DNA of 64,000 nt from Arcuatula senhousia (taxonomy: Eukaryota > Mollusca > Bivalvia > Mytilida > Mytilidae). The translations under genes and the position numbers were made by a program. Shown here in pieces: positions 33,230-43,850 of this stretch (its first letter is position 1; every line of letters starts with the position of its first letter). The notes beneath the pieces were generated by a model. It was not told the DNA's origin. It saw only the letters and a list, made by a program, of their open reading frames with translations, and did no database searches. The stretch is from NCBI GenBank assembly GCA_963971305.1, contig OZ020306.1, positions 58,564,686 to 58,628,685 of the forward strand, in the 5' to 3' direction.

Positions 33230-33788
33230 ATATCTCCCAAACACTATGTTTGGGAGATATATTGTTTTTACTCCGTTTCTTATTATTATTATTCTTCTTT
33301 TTTTTCTTCCGGACATGAACGTGTCCAAGCTGGATCTCGAAAACTACTGAATGAATCTTCATGAAATTTTGTATGATGGTAGAGTGGGTCCTAAAGGTGT
33401 GCCATCAAGAATTGGAATTTTCAAAATGGCCGCCGTTTCCATGGAAATGATATAAGGTCATAATATAGGACATTGCGATATCTCGGTTACCTAGGTGTGC
33501 AGGGTTCTGAAATTTTGCAGGTTAATAGAGCAAAAGGAGCTCTTTAATAATACCAAAAAAAATTCTGAAGCGATATTTACGGTTTTTGAGTTATTCACGA
33601 AAATGTGATTTTTCGGTCCCAAAAATGGGAAAATTGTCAAAATGCTACGATATCGACAAAATTTGGTATCTAGAGGTTTTAGATGATGGCGAGTTCGGGC
33701 GTAATGTCATAATTTATGCAAGAGTGACAGTATGCGTACGTTTGGGAGATATTTTTGTGTTGGGCATCCCCAACACAGTCAACACTAG
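33230..33788 (+). mobile_element. Family B2 element, complete and uninterrupted (559 bp)
   Basis: Arm ATATCTCCCAAAC at 33230-33242, inverse GTTTGGGAGATAT at 33740-33752, hairpin, and CTAG at 33785-33788. The body is almost identical to 22598-23103. It serves as the reference copy for the split B2 element. Confidence 0.85.
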
Positions 33789-34310
33789 TTATTATTATTA
33801 TTTTTCTCGGTATTCTGGATCGTGAACTTGTCCACCTCATTTTTTCGACATCTTATAAGGTAGGAAGCTGAAATTTCATAAATCAAGAGTATGGAATGGG
33901 AGATTGTGCTTTTTGTATTTTTCGCCGATATCGAACGACCCCATGTAGGTAAAAAAAGGGCCTCAAAATGGCTCCTCGAAACCGAAGTTGAATTTTTCCT
34001 GGCATTTCTGATCCGGCAGGGGTAGGAAAAATTCCCTTATAGGTTAAGTGCGGATATACAATACCTTTCATTTAAAAAAAAAATTTTGAAAATCGGACTT
34101 ACCGTTTTCAAAATTTTGCAAAAAATCGAAAATTATTTTTTTTTGTAAGATTGAGTTATCTTTCTTTGTACCATATATTTTGTGATATTAATGAAAAAAA
34201 AATCTCAACTTTGTTATTTCTTAATAAAAATTGGTTTACAAGGTAATAGTGGTATGCCGAGTTCAATTTTGGAATCGAAATTTTTTTATGGGCGGCCATT
34301 TTAAAAATGG
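33789..34310 (+). mobile_element. Family C body, headless and truncated
   Basis: It begins after the B2 CTAG with ATT repeats, then TTTTTCTCGGTATTCTGGA and the same body as 21110-21620. It changes to unrelated GGGGCC-rich sequence after the ATGGCCGCCATT block near 34310. Confidence 0.75.
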
Positions 34311-34796
34311 CCGCCATTTCGCCAATACACCCGTTTTAGCCCTTTTTTGGCCTTTTTTTCTAAATAAGAAGGGGCCACAAATCTCAAATACAAAACCATT
34401 CTTTCTTTAGTGGATATAATCATCATATTAAAACTTCATAACAATTGGCAGGACCACTACAACTTAATTTTTGGTTTAAATGACAAACTTTTAAAAATGG
34501 AGTTTTTGGCCCCTTTGACCCCTAATTTCTCGAACAACTTCAACCCTATAAAGACTTTTGTTATGCTAGATGAGCTGAACATTTAAGCAAGCAACAGCTT
34601 TTCTTTATCTGCAAAAGTTTTCATTCTATAGGCCAAAAACATAAAACAACGCTATTTTTTAAACCTTTCAGGGGCTGTAACCCCTATAAGGGGTCATCTG
34701 ACAACTTTGACCTTATGGAGACTTTTGTAGAGCTAAATGAGCTGAACATTTAAGCAAAGCAACATCTTACATGTATCTTTATTCGCAATAGTTTTT
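34311..34796 (+). repeat. F-type minisatellite units
   Basis: Two units of the ~155-bp repeat also seen six times at 37.4-38.3 kb (GACTTTTGT, AGCTGAACATTTAAGCAA, GGGGCTGTAACCCCT). No terminus is visible on the left. Confidence 0.6.
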
Positions 34797-35215
34797 ATAC
34801 GACCGCAAAAAATTTGTGGTCGTATAATGTTATGGCGATGTCGTCTGCGTCTGCGTCTGTGTCTGCGTCTGCGTCGTCTGGGGACATTTGGTTTCCGTGC
34901 GATAACCTGAGTAAATATTGACCGATTGTTATGAAATTTTGATATGATGTTTCTATTCACTAAAGGAAGGTTGGTATTGCATTTTGGGTTTCTGGCCCCT
35001 ACGGTTTTAGAAAAAAGGGCCTAAAGGGGCTAAAATGGTTGTTGTGACAAAACTTCTGTAGTATGTTTATTTTTTATCTGATTTTGATCATTCTTTTTTT
35101 ATTTAATTCCTCATTAAATTCTGTCAACTAAATGTGTGATTGGTTTGATATATATTCCACCGTTACATAACTACAGGAGGTCAAAAAGGGGCCACACCAA
35201 AAATTTCGACTTTTT
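34797..35215 (+). mobile_element. Family E palindrome-headed element, 5' part
   Basis: The head ATACGACCGC...TGGTCGTAT (34797-34825) is followed by TAATGTTATGGCGATGTCG and a CTGCGT tract, then a body shared with the copy at 36115. It is cut at CGACTTTTT where the F element begins. Confidence 0.75.
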
Positions 35216-38200
35216 AGCTCACCTGGACCAAAGGTCCATGTGAGCTATTGCCATCACTTGGCGTCCGTCGTCGTCCGTCGTCCGTCGTCCGTCGTCGTTA
35301 ACATTTTTCAAACGTTAACTCCTCTAACACCATAAGTCCAATGGCTTTTAAATTTGGCACAGTTGTTAATTAGCATAGGTAGTATAAAACTAGCGTGGGG
35401 ATTTTTGATTCGTTGAAAAACATGGCCGCCATGGCTAAAAATAGAACATAGGGGTAAATTGCAGTTTTTTGCAAATAACTCAAAAACGGTAACAGATATC
35501 AAAATTCTGGCATAGGGTAAAAGTGATCAGCACCTCAAGATCTACCTTCCCAGAAATTTTCAAGAAGATCCAACAACCGATGTAGGAGTTATTGCCCTTT
35601 TTCTGGATTTTTTCAAAATTTTGCACTTATTTAGCCCTATATCTTGAAAACTATACAAGATATTTTAAAAATTCAAATTGCATATGATTAAGCACATCAA
35701 GATCTACATTTCATGTAATTAGGTCAAAGCTGTAAAACCATTTCTTTTAGGAGTTATGGCCCTTAAAGCGTCAAATTTTACCTTTTTTCATTACTTTTAC
35801 CCTGAATTTCAAAGATTAACTTGTCTGACACCATACATCCAACTTCAACCAAACTTGGCACAGTTGTTTAATAGCATTAATGCTACAATTCTATCGTTCA
35901 GATTTTTGATTCGTCAAAAAATATGGCCTCCATGGCTTAAAATAGAACATAGGGGTCAAATGACATTTTTTTGCAAATAACTCAAAAACGGTAACAGATA
36001 TCAAAATTCTGATGGGAGACAAAAGTGATTAGCATCTCAAGATCTACCTGCTCTGAAATTTTCAAGAAGATCCAACAAACGACATAGGAGTTATTGCCCT
36101 TTTTATACGACCGCAAATTTTTGCGATCGTATTATGTTATGGCGATGTCGTTGTCGTCGTCGTCGTTGTCGTCGTCGTCGTTGTCGTCGTCTGTAGACAC
36201 TTTGGTTTCCGTGCGATAACTTTAGTTGTAGTTAACCAATTGTTTTAAAATTTTGATATGATGTTTATAACCACTAAAGGAAGGTTGGTATTGCATTTGG
36301 GGTTTCTGGCCCCTACCGTTTTAGAAAAAAGGGCCAAAAGGGGCTAAAACGGGTGTATTGACAAAACGTCTGTAGAATGTTTATTTTTTATCCGATTTTG
36401 ATCATTCTTTTTTTATTGTACTCCTCAATAAATTCTGTCAACAAAATGTAACAACACCTTTGACGTATCTAGTACTGTTACATTGCTATAAGGGGTCAAA
36501 AAGGGGCCACACCCAAAAAATCGACTTTTTTATTTGTGGTCCGATTTTCAAAATCTTTTTTTCATTTGAATTCTTGTAAAAATCCCTGCCTGCGTATTGC
36601 AATCAGATTTGCAATATCTCATACCGTTTTCGAGAAATTAGGGGTCAAAGGGGCCAAAAACGCCATTTATAAAAGTTTGTCCAGGCAAAGAGTTTTTTAC
36701 CAATATTAAGTTGTAGTGGGCCAGCCAATTATTATGAAGTTTTAATATGATGATCATATCCAATAAAGAAATGTTGGTTTTGTATTTGGGGTTTGTTGCC
36801 CCTACTGTTTTAGAAAAAAAGGGCCAAAGGGGCCAAAACGGGTGTATTGACAAAACTGTTGTTGAATGATCAATATTCATTCTATTTTGAAAATTCTTTT
36901 TTTGTTGAAGTGCTCATAAAATTCTGTCTACCAAATGTGTCCATAATTTTGACATTTATTTCACCATTACATTGCTACAGGGGGCTAAAGACAGGCCACG
37001 CCCATAAAATCAACTTTTTTATTTTTGGTCCGATTTTCAAAATCTTTTTTTCATTGGAATCCTAGTGAAAATCCCTGGCTGCGTTTTTCAATCAGATGTT
37101 CAATATCTCTTACCGTTTTTGAGAAATTAGGGGTCAAAGGGGCCAAAAACACAAGGCAAATTGTTTTATACTTAAAATTGTGTTGTAGTTATTACATGTA
37201 TATGAATAAGGCTTTTTGTATTAGATGTTGATGTAAATATATATGTGTCAAAAATGCATTTTTAAGTCCACCACAGGATGCATGTGTCAAAAAGCTTTGT
37301 AAGTCCACCATGGGCTTCATGTGACCAAAGCAATTGACTATCCATATTAGGCCTCCAACGTACAGGGTTAAACTTGTTGCGGTCGTATCATGCTGCGCTC
37401 TGCGTAGCTTTTTATTTTTCTATTGGCCAAAAACACTATTTTTTGCCTTTAAGGAGCTTTAACCCCTATAAAGGGTCATCTGACAACTTTGACCCCATGG
37501 AGACTTTTGTAAAGCTAAATGAGCTGAACATTTTAGCAAGCAACAGCTTTTCTCTATCTGCAATAGTGTTCATTCTATAGGCCAAAAACACTATTTTTTG
37601 CCTTTAAGGGGCTGTAACCCTATGAGGGGTCATCTGACAACTTCGACCCTATGGAGACTTTTGAAGAGCTAAATGAGCTGAACATATAAATAAGCAACAT
37701 CTTTTCTCTATTTGCAATAGTTTTCTTTCTATAGGCTAAAAACACTATTTTTTGCCTTAAAGGGGCTTTAACCCCTATATAGGGTCATCTGACAACTTTG
37801 ACCCCGTGGAGACTTTTGTAAAGCTAAATGAGCTGAACATTTTAGCAAGCAACAGCTTTTCTCTATCTGCAATAGTTTTCATTCTATAGGCCAAAAACAC
37901 TATTTTTTGCCTTTAAAGGGGCTGTTACCCCTTTCAGGGGTCATCTGACAACTTCGACCCTATGAAGACTTTTGAAGAGCTAAATGAGCTGAACATTTAA
38001 GCAAGCTACAGCTTTTCTCTATCTGCAATAGTTTTCATTCTATAAGCCAAAAACACTATTTTTTGCCTTTAAGGGGCTGTAACCCCTATAAGGGGTTATC
38101 TGACAACTTCGACCCTATGGAGACTTTTGTAGAGCTAAACGAGCTGAACAATTAAGCAAGCAACAGCTTTTCTTTATCCAAATAGTTTTCATTCTACAGG

Positions 38201-38605
38201 CCAAAAACATGCAAAAACCCTATTTTTCACCTTTAAAGGGCTGTAACCCCTATAATGATCATCTGACAACTTTGACCAAATGGAGACTTTTGTAGAACTT
38301 TTGATTCTGAAGCAGTATGGTGGCATCAGATTTCATCTATCTCTTATACTTTTTTGATTTACAAGCCAAAAACAATAGTCTTGACCCCCCTGGTCTATTT
38401 TTAGTAACGGTCTTTTTGACGGATCAAAAATTGAAACACAAGTTTGGTACAGGACACCCTAAGGATCATTCATACCAAGTTTCATTAAATTCTGTTCAGT
38501 AGTTTCAGAGGAGAAGATTTTTGAAGAATTGTTAACAGACGACGATGACAGACGACGACGACGGACGCCAAGTGATGGTAATAGCTCACATGGACCTTCG
38601 GTCCA
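35216..38605 (+). mobile_element. F element with long inverted termini, containing a family E copy
   Basis: The left end is a hairpin (AGCTCACCTGGACC...GGTCCATGTGAGCT), then GCCATCACTTGGCGTCCG and a CGTC tract. The right end (38548-38605) is its inverse: GACGACGG tract, CGCCAAGTGATGG, then AGCTCACATGGACC. The last eight bases of the right terminus are missing. The body has six ~155-bp repeats (landmark TGACAACTT at 37481, 37635, 37790, 37946, 38101 and 38263). The family E copy at 36115-37412 is nested inside. It has no coding capacity. Confidence 0.75.
36115..37412 (+). mobile_element. Family E palindrome-headed element, complete (~1.3 kb)
   Basis: Head arm ATACGACCGCAA at 36115-36126. The exact inverse TTGCGGTCGTAT lies at 37377-37388, followed by a GCTGCGC/GCGTAGC hairpin (37392-37408) and a T-run. 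A GTCGTC microsatellite follows the head where families A-D have ATT. The architecture is the same as in A-D; the exact 3' end is uncertain. Confidence 0.75.
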
Positions 38606-38803
38606 ATACATATTATATTTTACTAATGAAAAGGGGTACCAGGAAAAGTATAACGTTGATCCATCATTTCAACGAAATATACAACATGGACTCTAGAATC
38701 CATAAAATGGTTCCTGGAGTGCCAGATTAAAAAATAAAATTTCCATGCATGCAAAACATAGAACACAAAAAGTCTATACGGACTTAGCATTTAAACAACT
38801 GAC

Positions 38804-39892
38804 TTAATTTACAGAAATATAACAGAGTTCCAGTATAGTTCCCTCCAAGTTGAATTCTTGAACCGTAACCCTGCTTCTGTTTAGAGCATCTGCGTGCTCA
38901 ATCATCTCTTCCTCCATGTACTTGAGATAACCTCTCCAGTCGAAACTCTGGGGATCATAGTGGCGGGTTGTGCAAAAGTGGTGTTTCCGCTTCTCGTACT
39001 CCTTACCCCCCTTCACTCCTCTGATAGTAATAAGATTCAAGCTAATGATCTCCAGGCTTAAGTCGTCCACACCATCATCCTCATCATTTCCACAATCGTC
39101 TTCTATCTCTCCATCGAATTCCGAAGAGTCTTCCATAATGACAATTTCATCAATGACAGCTTGTTCCTCAGGCTGAACAAGGGGAACCTCGTCAACGGCT
39201 TGTTGTTCCTCAGGCTGAACAAGGACCTCGTCCTGAGGCAGCAAAGGATCAGGATCAGACCCTAGACGTTTTTTCTGTCCGTTAGTCTCGATGTCGTCCC
39301 TATTAGCATTTCTTGGGGCGGCACACTGGGCCAGATCTTTAGCCTCATCTAAGGTTATACCGTGGCTGCATTGCAGGTGAATAGTTAAATATTCCTTACG
39401 GAAGAAAATACGATCGCAGCTCTCTTGCGTGCACCCTACATACTTTACAGTTTCTTCATGAACTGAGTTTATGTGTCTCTTTAGGTTCCTCTTATTCGCA
39501 TAAACGTTCTCACACTGACCACATTTGACTGGTGGCATATTGATTGTATCCAGATATCTGAGCGGTTTTCTAATACTTCGTGTCCTCGTGGTGGCAGTAC
39601 GCACAGTATTTGTCGTCAGTGAATGGTTTGTTTGATTCTGCGCGAAAGTAATCATGTGATTTCTTATTCGCGCGTTTGGTCGGGCGACTGATTTCGGAAT
39701 TTCCAAATCCGTCGGACACTCGCCTGAGTGACTGTAACTTTCAACAGACGCCCCCGGGGTGGCATGAGAGTTAATTATGGAACTTCTGGGATTATTTTCC
39801 GTTAAGTTGTCATTCAAAGTATTATTTTCAGCTTCTGCATTAGCTACAAATTGGTTTAAATCAGGGAATTCAACAAGATGGTGCTCGGGCAT
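38804..39892 (-). CDS. Two-C2H2 zinc-finger protein, 362 aa, function unknown
   Basis: An intact single-exon frame from ATG (39890-39892) to TAA. Residues 1-110 are polar and unstructured, with a basic Arg/Thr run near 95-110. Two C2H2 fingers follow at about 124-145 (C-x2-C-x12-H-x4-H) and 154-177 (C-x4-C-x12-H-x4-H). Then comes a Lys/Arg patch (QKKRLG), a duplicated VQPEEQ motif and a long acidic stretch (EDSSEF...DDCGNDEDDGVDDL), typical of nuclear proteins. The C-terminal ~85 residues are globular-looking and unrecognised. The family is unknown; it could be a host gene or an element-linked protein. It is the longest undamaged ORF here. No polyadenylation signal was identified close behind it. 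Confidence 0.7.
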   Translation of the reverse strand: MPEHHLVEFPDLNQFVANAEAENNTLNDNLTENNPRSSIINSHATPGASVESYSHSGECPTDLEIPKSVARPNARIRNHMITFAQNQTNHSLTTNTVRTATTRTRSIRKPLRYLDTINMPPVKCGQCENVYANKRNLKRHINSVHEETVKYVGCTQESCDRIFFRKEYLTIHLQCSHGITLDEAKDLAQCAAPRNANRDDIETNGQKKRLGSDPDPLLPQDEVLVQPEEQQAVDEVPLVQPEEQAVIDEIVIMEDSSEFDGEIEDDCGNDEDDGVDDLSLEIISLNLITIRGVKGGKEYEKRKHHFCTTRHYDPQSFDWRGYLKYMEEEMIEHADALNRSRVTVQEFNLEGTILELCYISVN

Positions 39893-40925
39893 ATCATTAG
39901 GAGCACCTTGAACACTATTTTTTAAACAGTATCTTCATTAATTTTAGAAGACCATGTAGTACAACACATGTCTCAGTTACCGAAACCTCCACCCAAGATA
40001 TCAGCAAAAAGCTGTCCTGCGGTCAAAAATAGAAGTCCTTTGATGTTGTCTAATTTTAATGTAAATAAACGAATAGTATAAACATTTGGATAATTGTCTA
40101 CATGTATTTAAATCTCCTCTTTCATTTGACAGCTGTATATATTGTCCACATAATTGCCGCGGCCACTTGCACGATTTGTGAGGTATAATTTGTTATAAGT
40201 TAATATAGTTTTATTGTTATTGTGATAATATCGAAGTAAATTAGCTAACTTTTATTTAACTTTTTGTTGGTTTTCTTTATTTTAACAAAGTAAAGATTTT
40301 GATTAACGTAATTTACATTTTTGATTTAGTTTAAGTGAGTTTCGTTTAATGAGATAACATTAACGTATTTCTGTATATCTTGAGATGAACGTATTTTCAT
40401 TTCCTTGGTATTTTTGAATGAATTATGGCAAGTGCATTTACAGTTACTTTTGCTATGTGCTATGTATGTTCTTTTGACATTTTTATCTTATTGAGATTAT
40501 TTGTTACATGGCCTTTCTATTGTACACTTTCCTTGGCTGCTAAATGTACCAAACCCTGTGATTTGTATTAATAAAGTATTAAAACTATTACTCCTGCGTT
40601 AGTTTGCATACAAGCCAACCAAACTGACCGCTGGCACATTAGGATTCATAACCCATTTAAAAAATGTTTAAATATTCAGTATATATTTTCTTTGCTGTGT
40701 TGTTTGTTTGTTCTTGAATAAATTCCAAAGGATTATAAGTTTTTATAAACATTTAATGTTAATCTCGTACTTCAGATTTATACCGTGCAATCTTTAAATT
40801 TTATGATGTGCCTGATTTTAATCATGGCAGGAAAGTCATGGTCAGTCTGAAATTAAAAATCAATAGAGCTGTATATAGATGTTGACTTTAAAATAAATAG
40901 TACTCAAAAGTTCGATTGTTGTTAC
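39893..40925. other. AT-rich sequence, no supported gene
   Basis: Lies between the zinc-finger ORF and the PLE. AATAAA occurs near 40570 on the plus strand but no plus-strand ORF precedes it. The promoter of the zinc-finger gene would be here; I see no distinctive element. Confidence 0.4.
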
Positions 40926-40929
40926 TCTA

Positions 40930-41770
40930 GAAATGGCGTCAATCAAATGTGGATTCTCAAAAATTCTAAAGAACTGATGGAAAATCTCCATTCTAAGTCA
41001 TTTTCATCATGTAATAGCATTAAAACGTTTGATTTCTCTACTTTATATACTTCAATTCCACATTCACAATTAAAATCTCGTTTGGCACAGCTGATTAAAC
41101 GTAGCTTTATCAAAAAGAATGGAAAACGCAGGTACAAGTATTTGGTAGTCGGTTATAAAAAGACTTACTTTGTCATCTAAGAGTCTAGCAAGAAAAACCA
41201 ATTTACAGAAGATCAAATAATAGAAATGCTCAACTTTCTAATCGACAACATATTTGTACAGTTTGGTGGACGTGTTTTTCAGCAAACAATAGGTATCCCA
41301 ATGGGCACAAATTGTGCACCATTGCTTGCCGATTTGTTTCTTCATTCATATGAAGCAGACTTCTTACAATCACTTCTAGACAAAAAGGACCGCAAACTTG
41401 CTTTATCCTTCAATCTCACATTTCGTTATATTGATGATGTCCTTTCGCTAAACAATTCTCGATTTGGTGACTATTTACATCTCATATATCCGAAGGAACT
41501 TGAGGTAAAGGACACTACAGATTCTAGGAGGTCTGCTTCATATTTGGATCTATTTCTCGAAATTGACACACAAGGAAGGCTTTGTACAAAGCTCTATGAC
41601 AAACGTGATGTCTTCAACTTTCCAATAGTTAACTTTCCCTTTCTGTGTAGCAACATTCCGTCCGCTCCAGCATATGGAGTTTACGTATCACAATTGATTC
41701 GTTATTCCAGAGCATGTGGGGAGTACAACGACTTCCTTGATAGAGGAAGCCAAATCCAGCACCGAAGATA
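40930..41770 (+). pseudogene. Penelope-like reverse transcriptase, copy P1
   Basis: RT motifs in order: DFSTLYTSIP (motif A, ~41030), IGIPMGTNCAP (motif B, ~41290) and YIDDV (motif C, ~41430), then SASYLDL and PAYGVYVSQLIRYSRACG. This is the PLE-type RT common in bivalves. One in-frame stop lies at 41178-41180. The N-terminal part of the RT and any endonuclease are missing. After the DFLDR codons the sequence switches to unrelated text (GGAAGCCAAATCC...) and then telomere-like repeats. No GIY-YIG domain lies downstream; a related clade carries it at the N-terminus, which would be lost here. Confidence 0.8.
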
Positions 41771-41779
41771 TCGACCATA

Positions 41780-42118
41780 TACAATTAGGGTTATAGTCGA
41801 TGAAAACACAAAATAAATGGTAGGGGTTAGTACAAAAACGTAAAATTAGGGTTGGGGATAGTGTAAAACATAATTAGGGTTAGGGTTTGTATAAAACACA
41901 CAGTTAAGGTAAGGAGTTAGCATATTAAGATATACTATGGTTGGTACAAAATCAGACAATTAGGGTTAAGATCGATGAAAACACAAACTTAAGAGTAAGG
42001 GTTAGTACAAAGAGATAGAGGATAGTACAAAAACGTACAATTAGGATTAGGGTTAGTGTAAAACATATAGCAAATTAAGATACACTTAGGGTTAGGGTGA
42101 GTACAAAATTATACAATT
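41780..42118 (+). repeat. Degenerate TTAGGG (telomere-like) array
   Basis: Repeated TTAGGGTTAGGG cores are separated by short AC-rich linkers (GTACAAAA, GTGTAAAACAT). GTCGATGAAAACACA occurs twice (~41798 and ~41971), so units longer than the hexamer have been copied. It is interstitial and follows a PLE directly. The same type of array lies in C-rich orientation at 58213-58595. Confidence 0.75.
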
Positions 42119-43538
42119 AGAGTACGACAGGGCGGGATACTCAGTGCAGACTTGTACAAAGTGTATATCAACCCTCTGCTAGACAGACTGTGTAACTCAG
42201 GTATTGGAGCAAAAATTGGAGATATAAATTGTAATACCAGTGCATGTGCTGACGATGTAACCATAAACGCACCAAATTTAAACGAGGCACAAATACTAGT
42301 ATCAATAGCTGAAAACTTTGCATATGAAGAAAGATACCAACTTCAAGCAACTAAAACAAATATCATTCATATTAAATCGACCAAACATAGTTCGTTTGAC
42401 AGCACCCAAACAGTCGAAATGAATGATTCAGTCATACCTAATGTTTCTACCACAACACATATTGGTCTTCAACAATCAAATAACTTTAAAAAATTTGGCG
42501 AAATCAACATTGATAATAACATTAAAAAGGCTAGACGTGCCACATATAGCCTAATGCCAGCAGGCTTGCATGGTGAGAATGGACTTGACCCTGAAACATC
42601 TCTACATCTTATTGGGACATATATCATTCCAATTTTACTATATGGACTGGAAATTGTTCTTCCTAACCAAACACAGACAAACAAACTGGAATTATTTCAA
42701 AAGAAGCTCCTAAAACAAATTCTGTCCGTACCTCCAAATACTCCTGACCCTGCGGTCTACCTGCTAACAGGATTTCTGCCAATTAAAGCTCAAATTCACA
42801 AGAAAGCACTACAGTTCTTCAATAACATTACCAATCAAGGCGAAAAATCAGTAGAAGTCAAAGTAGCAAGAAGACAATTATCTATAAAATCAATGGTTTA
42901 CTGACATCAAGAAACTACTGTTAGTATACAACCTGCAAGATCCTATTTACCTACTTGACAACCCAATTCCAAAACACAAATGGAAATCCACAGTTAACAA
43001 ACAGATTAACAAAATATGGTTAGACAACATCAAGGAAAATGCTAGGCTCTACAAATCTTTATCCTTTTTGAATACCAAATTATGTCTGGCTGGAAAAGTA
43101 CATCCACTCCTGAAGGTTAACTGTCAATCAATAAGAGATGTAAACAGAGTCCCAACGAAACTAAGGCTTCTGACTGGAACTTATGTATTGGAAAGTAATA
43201 GAGCAAAATTCAAAAATCATAGTAACAATCCAACATGTCTTCTTTGCCAAGAACACCGAGAAACACAAGAACATTTTATATTGAAATGCAAAGCTCTATC
43301 TGTAGTTCGTGACCCTGTTCTCCAGAGTATAGCTAATATACTGGAATCTGAGCATAATATCAACTTTGACACATTGTCATACCATGAGAAATTACAGACT
43401 ATACTAGATTGTTCGTACCTGAATACCAGATATAAGGACGTTAATAAATTAGCTAAATTGGAATTTCAAAATAGACGTCTCCTACATAACTTACATATAC
43501 TTAGGCACAGGACAATTTCAAACTTAAAACCTAAGTAA
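42119..43538 (+). pseudogene. LINE reverse transcriptase, C-terminal two thirds
   Basis: The frame opens in VRQGGILS (RT motif upstream of the active site) and reaches the catalytic block ACADDVTINAP (~42244). The thumb follows, then IPILLYGLE, and a C-terminal Cys/His cluster (CLLCQE...HFILKC, ~43235-43295) like that in the LINE at 1-885. A frameshift near 42896 separates the two long frames (42119-42904 and ~42896-43538). The endonuclease and N-terminal RT motifs are absent, so this is a 5'-truncated, inactive copy. Confidence 0.8.
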
Positions 43539-43850
43539 TTAGTGCTAGCTGTTGGTGAAGTCAGAGTAAAAACATTTTTAGAAAAGAACTATAAACTTTG
43601 CTGAGGATGAAGTGTGAACTGTGTACACATAACATTTGAACTGTCTTAATTTGTGTTATATTGCGATGTCTGGTGATGGTATTGATGCCTTATTGGTAAA
43701 CTGGTGATGGTACTACTACTAATTACTGATGGTTGAGGGAATGGTAAAATAAAGATTATGGTTTATGGTGACGGTTTACTGACGTTCTACCCAATGGTAT
43801 GGACGGTTGTCCTATGAAGGATGTACAGAAGAAGAAAAGGTAAAAGGTAA
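43539..43850. other. LINE 3' region and unassigned sequence
   Basis: It contains several near-repeats of TGGTGATGGTA and GATGGT, possibly the 3' untranslated region of the LINE. No gene. Confidence 0.35.

Noticed and set aside
13377..34310. CRISPR-like or phage-type repeat array
   Set aside because: Units are 100 bp to 1.1 kb, contiguous, without regular unique spacers, and the DNA is clearly eukaryotic.
36160..36195. GTCGTC tract as a trinucleotide-repeat coding region
   Set aside because: It follows the family E head in every copy and has no surrounding reading frame; it is the element's microsatellite.
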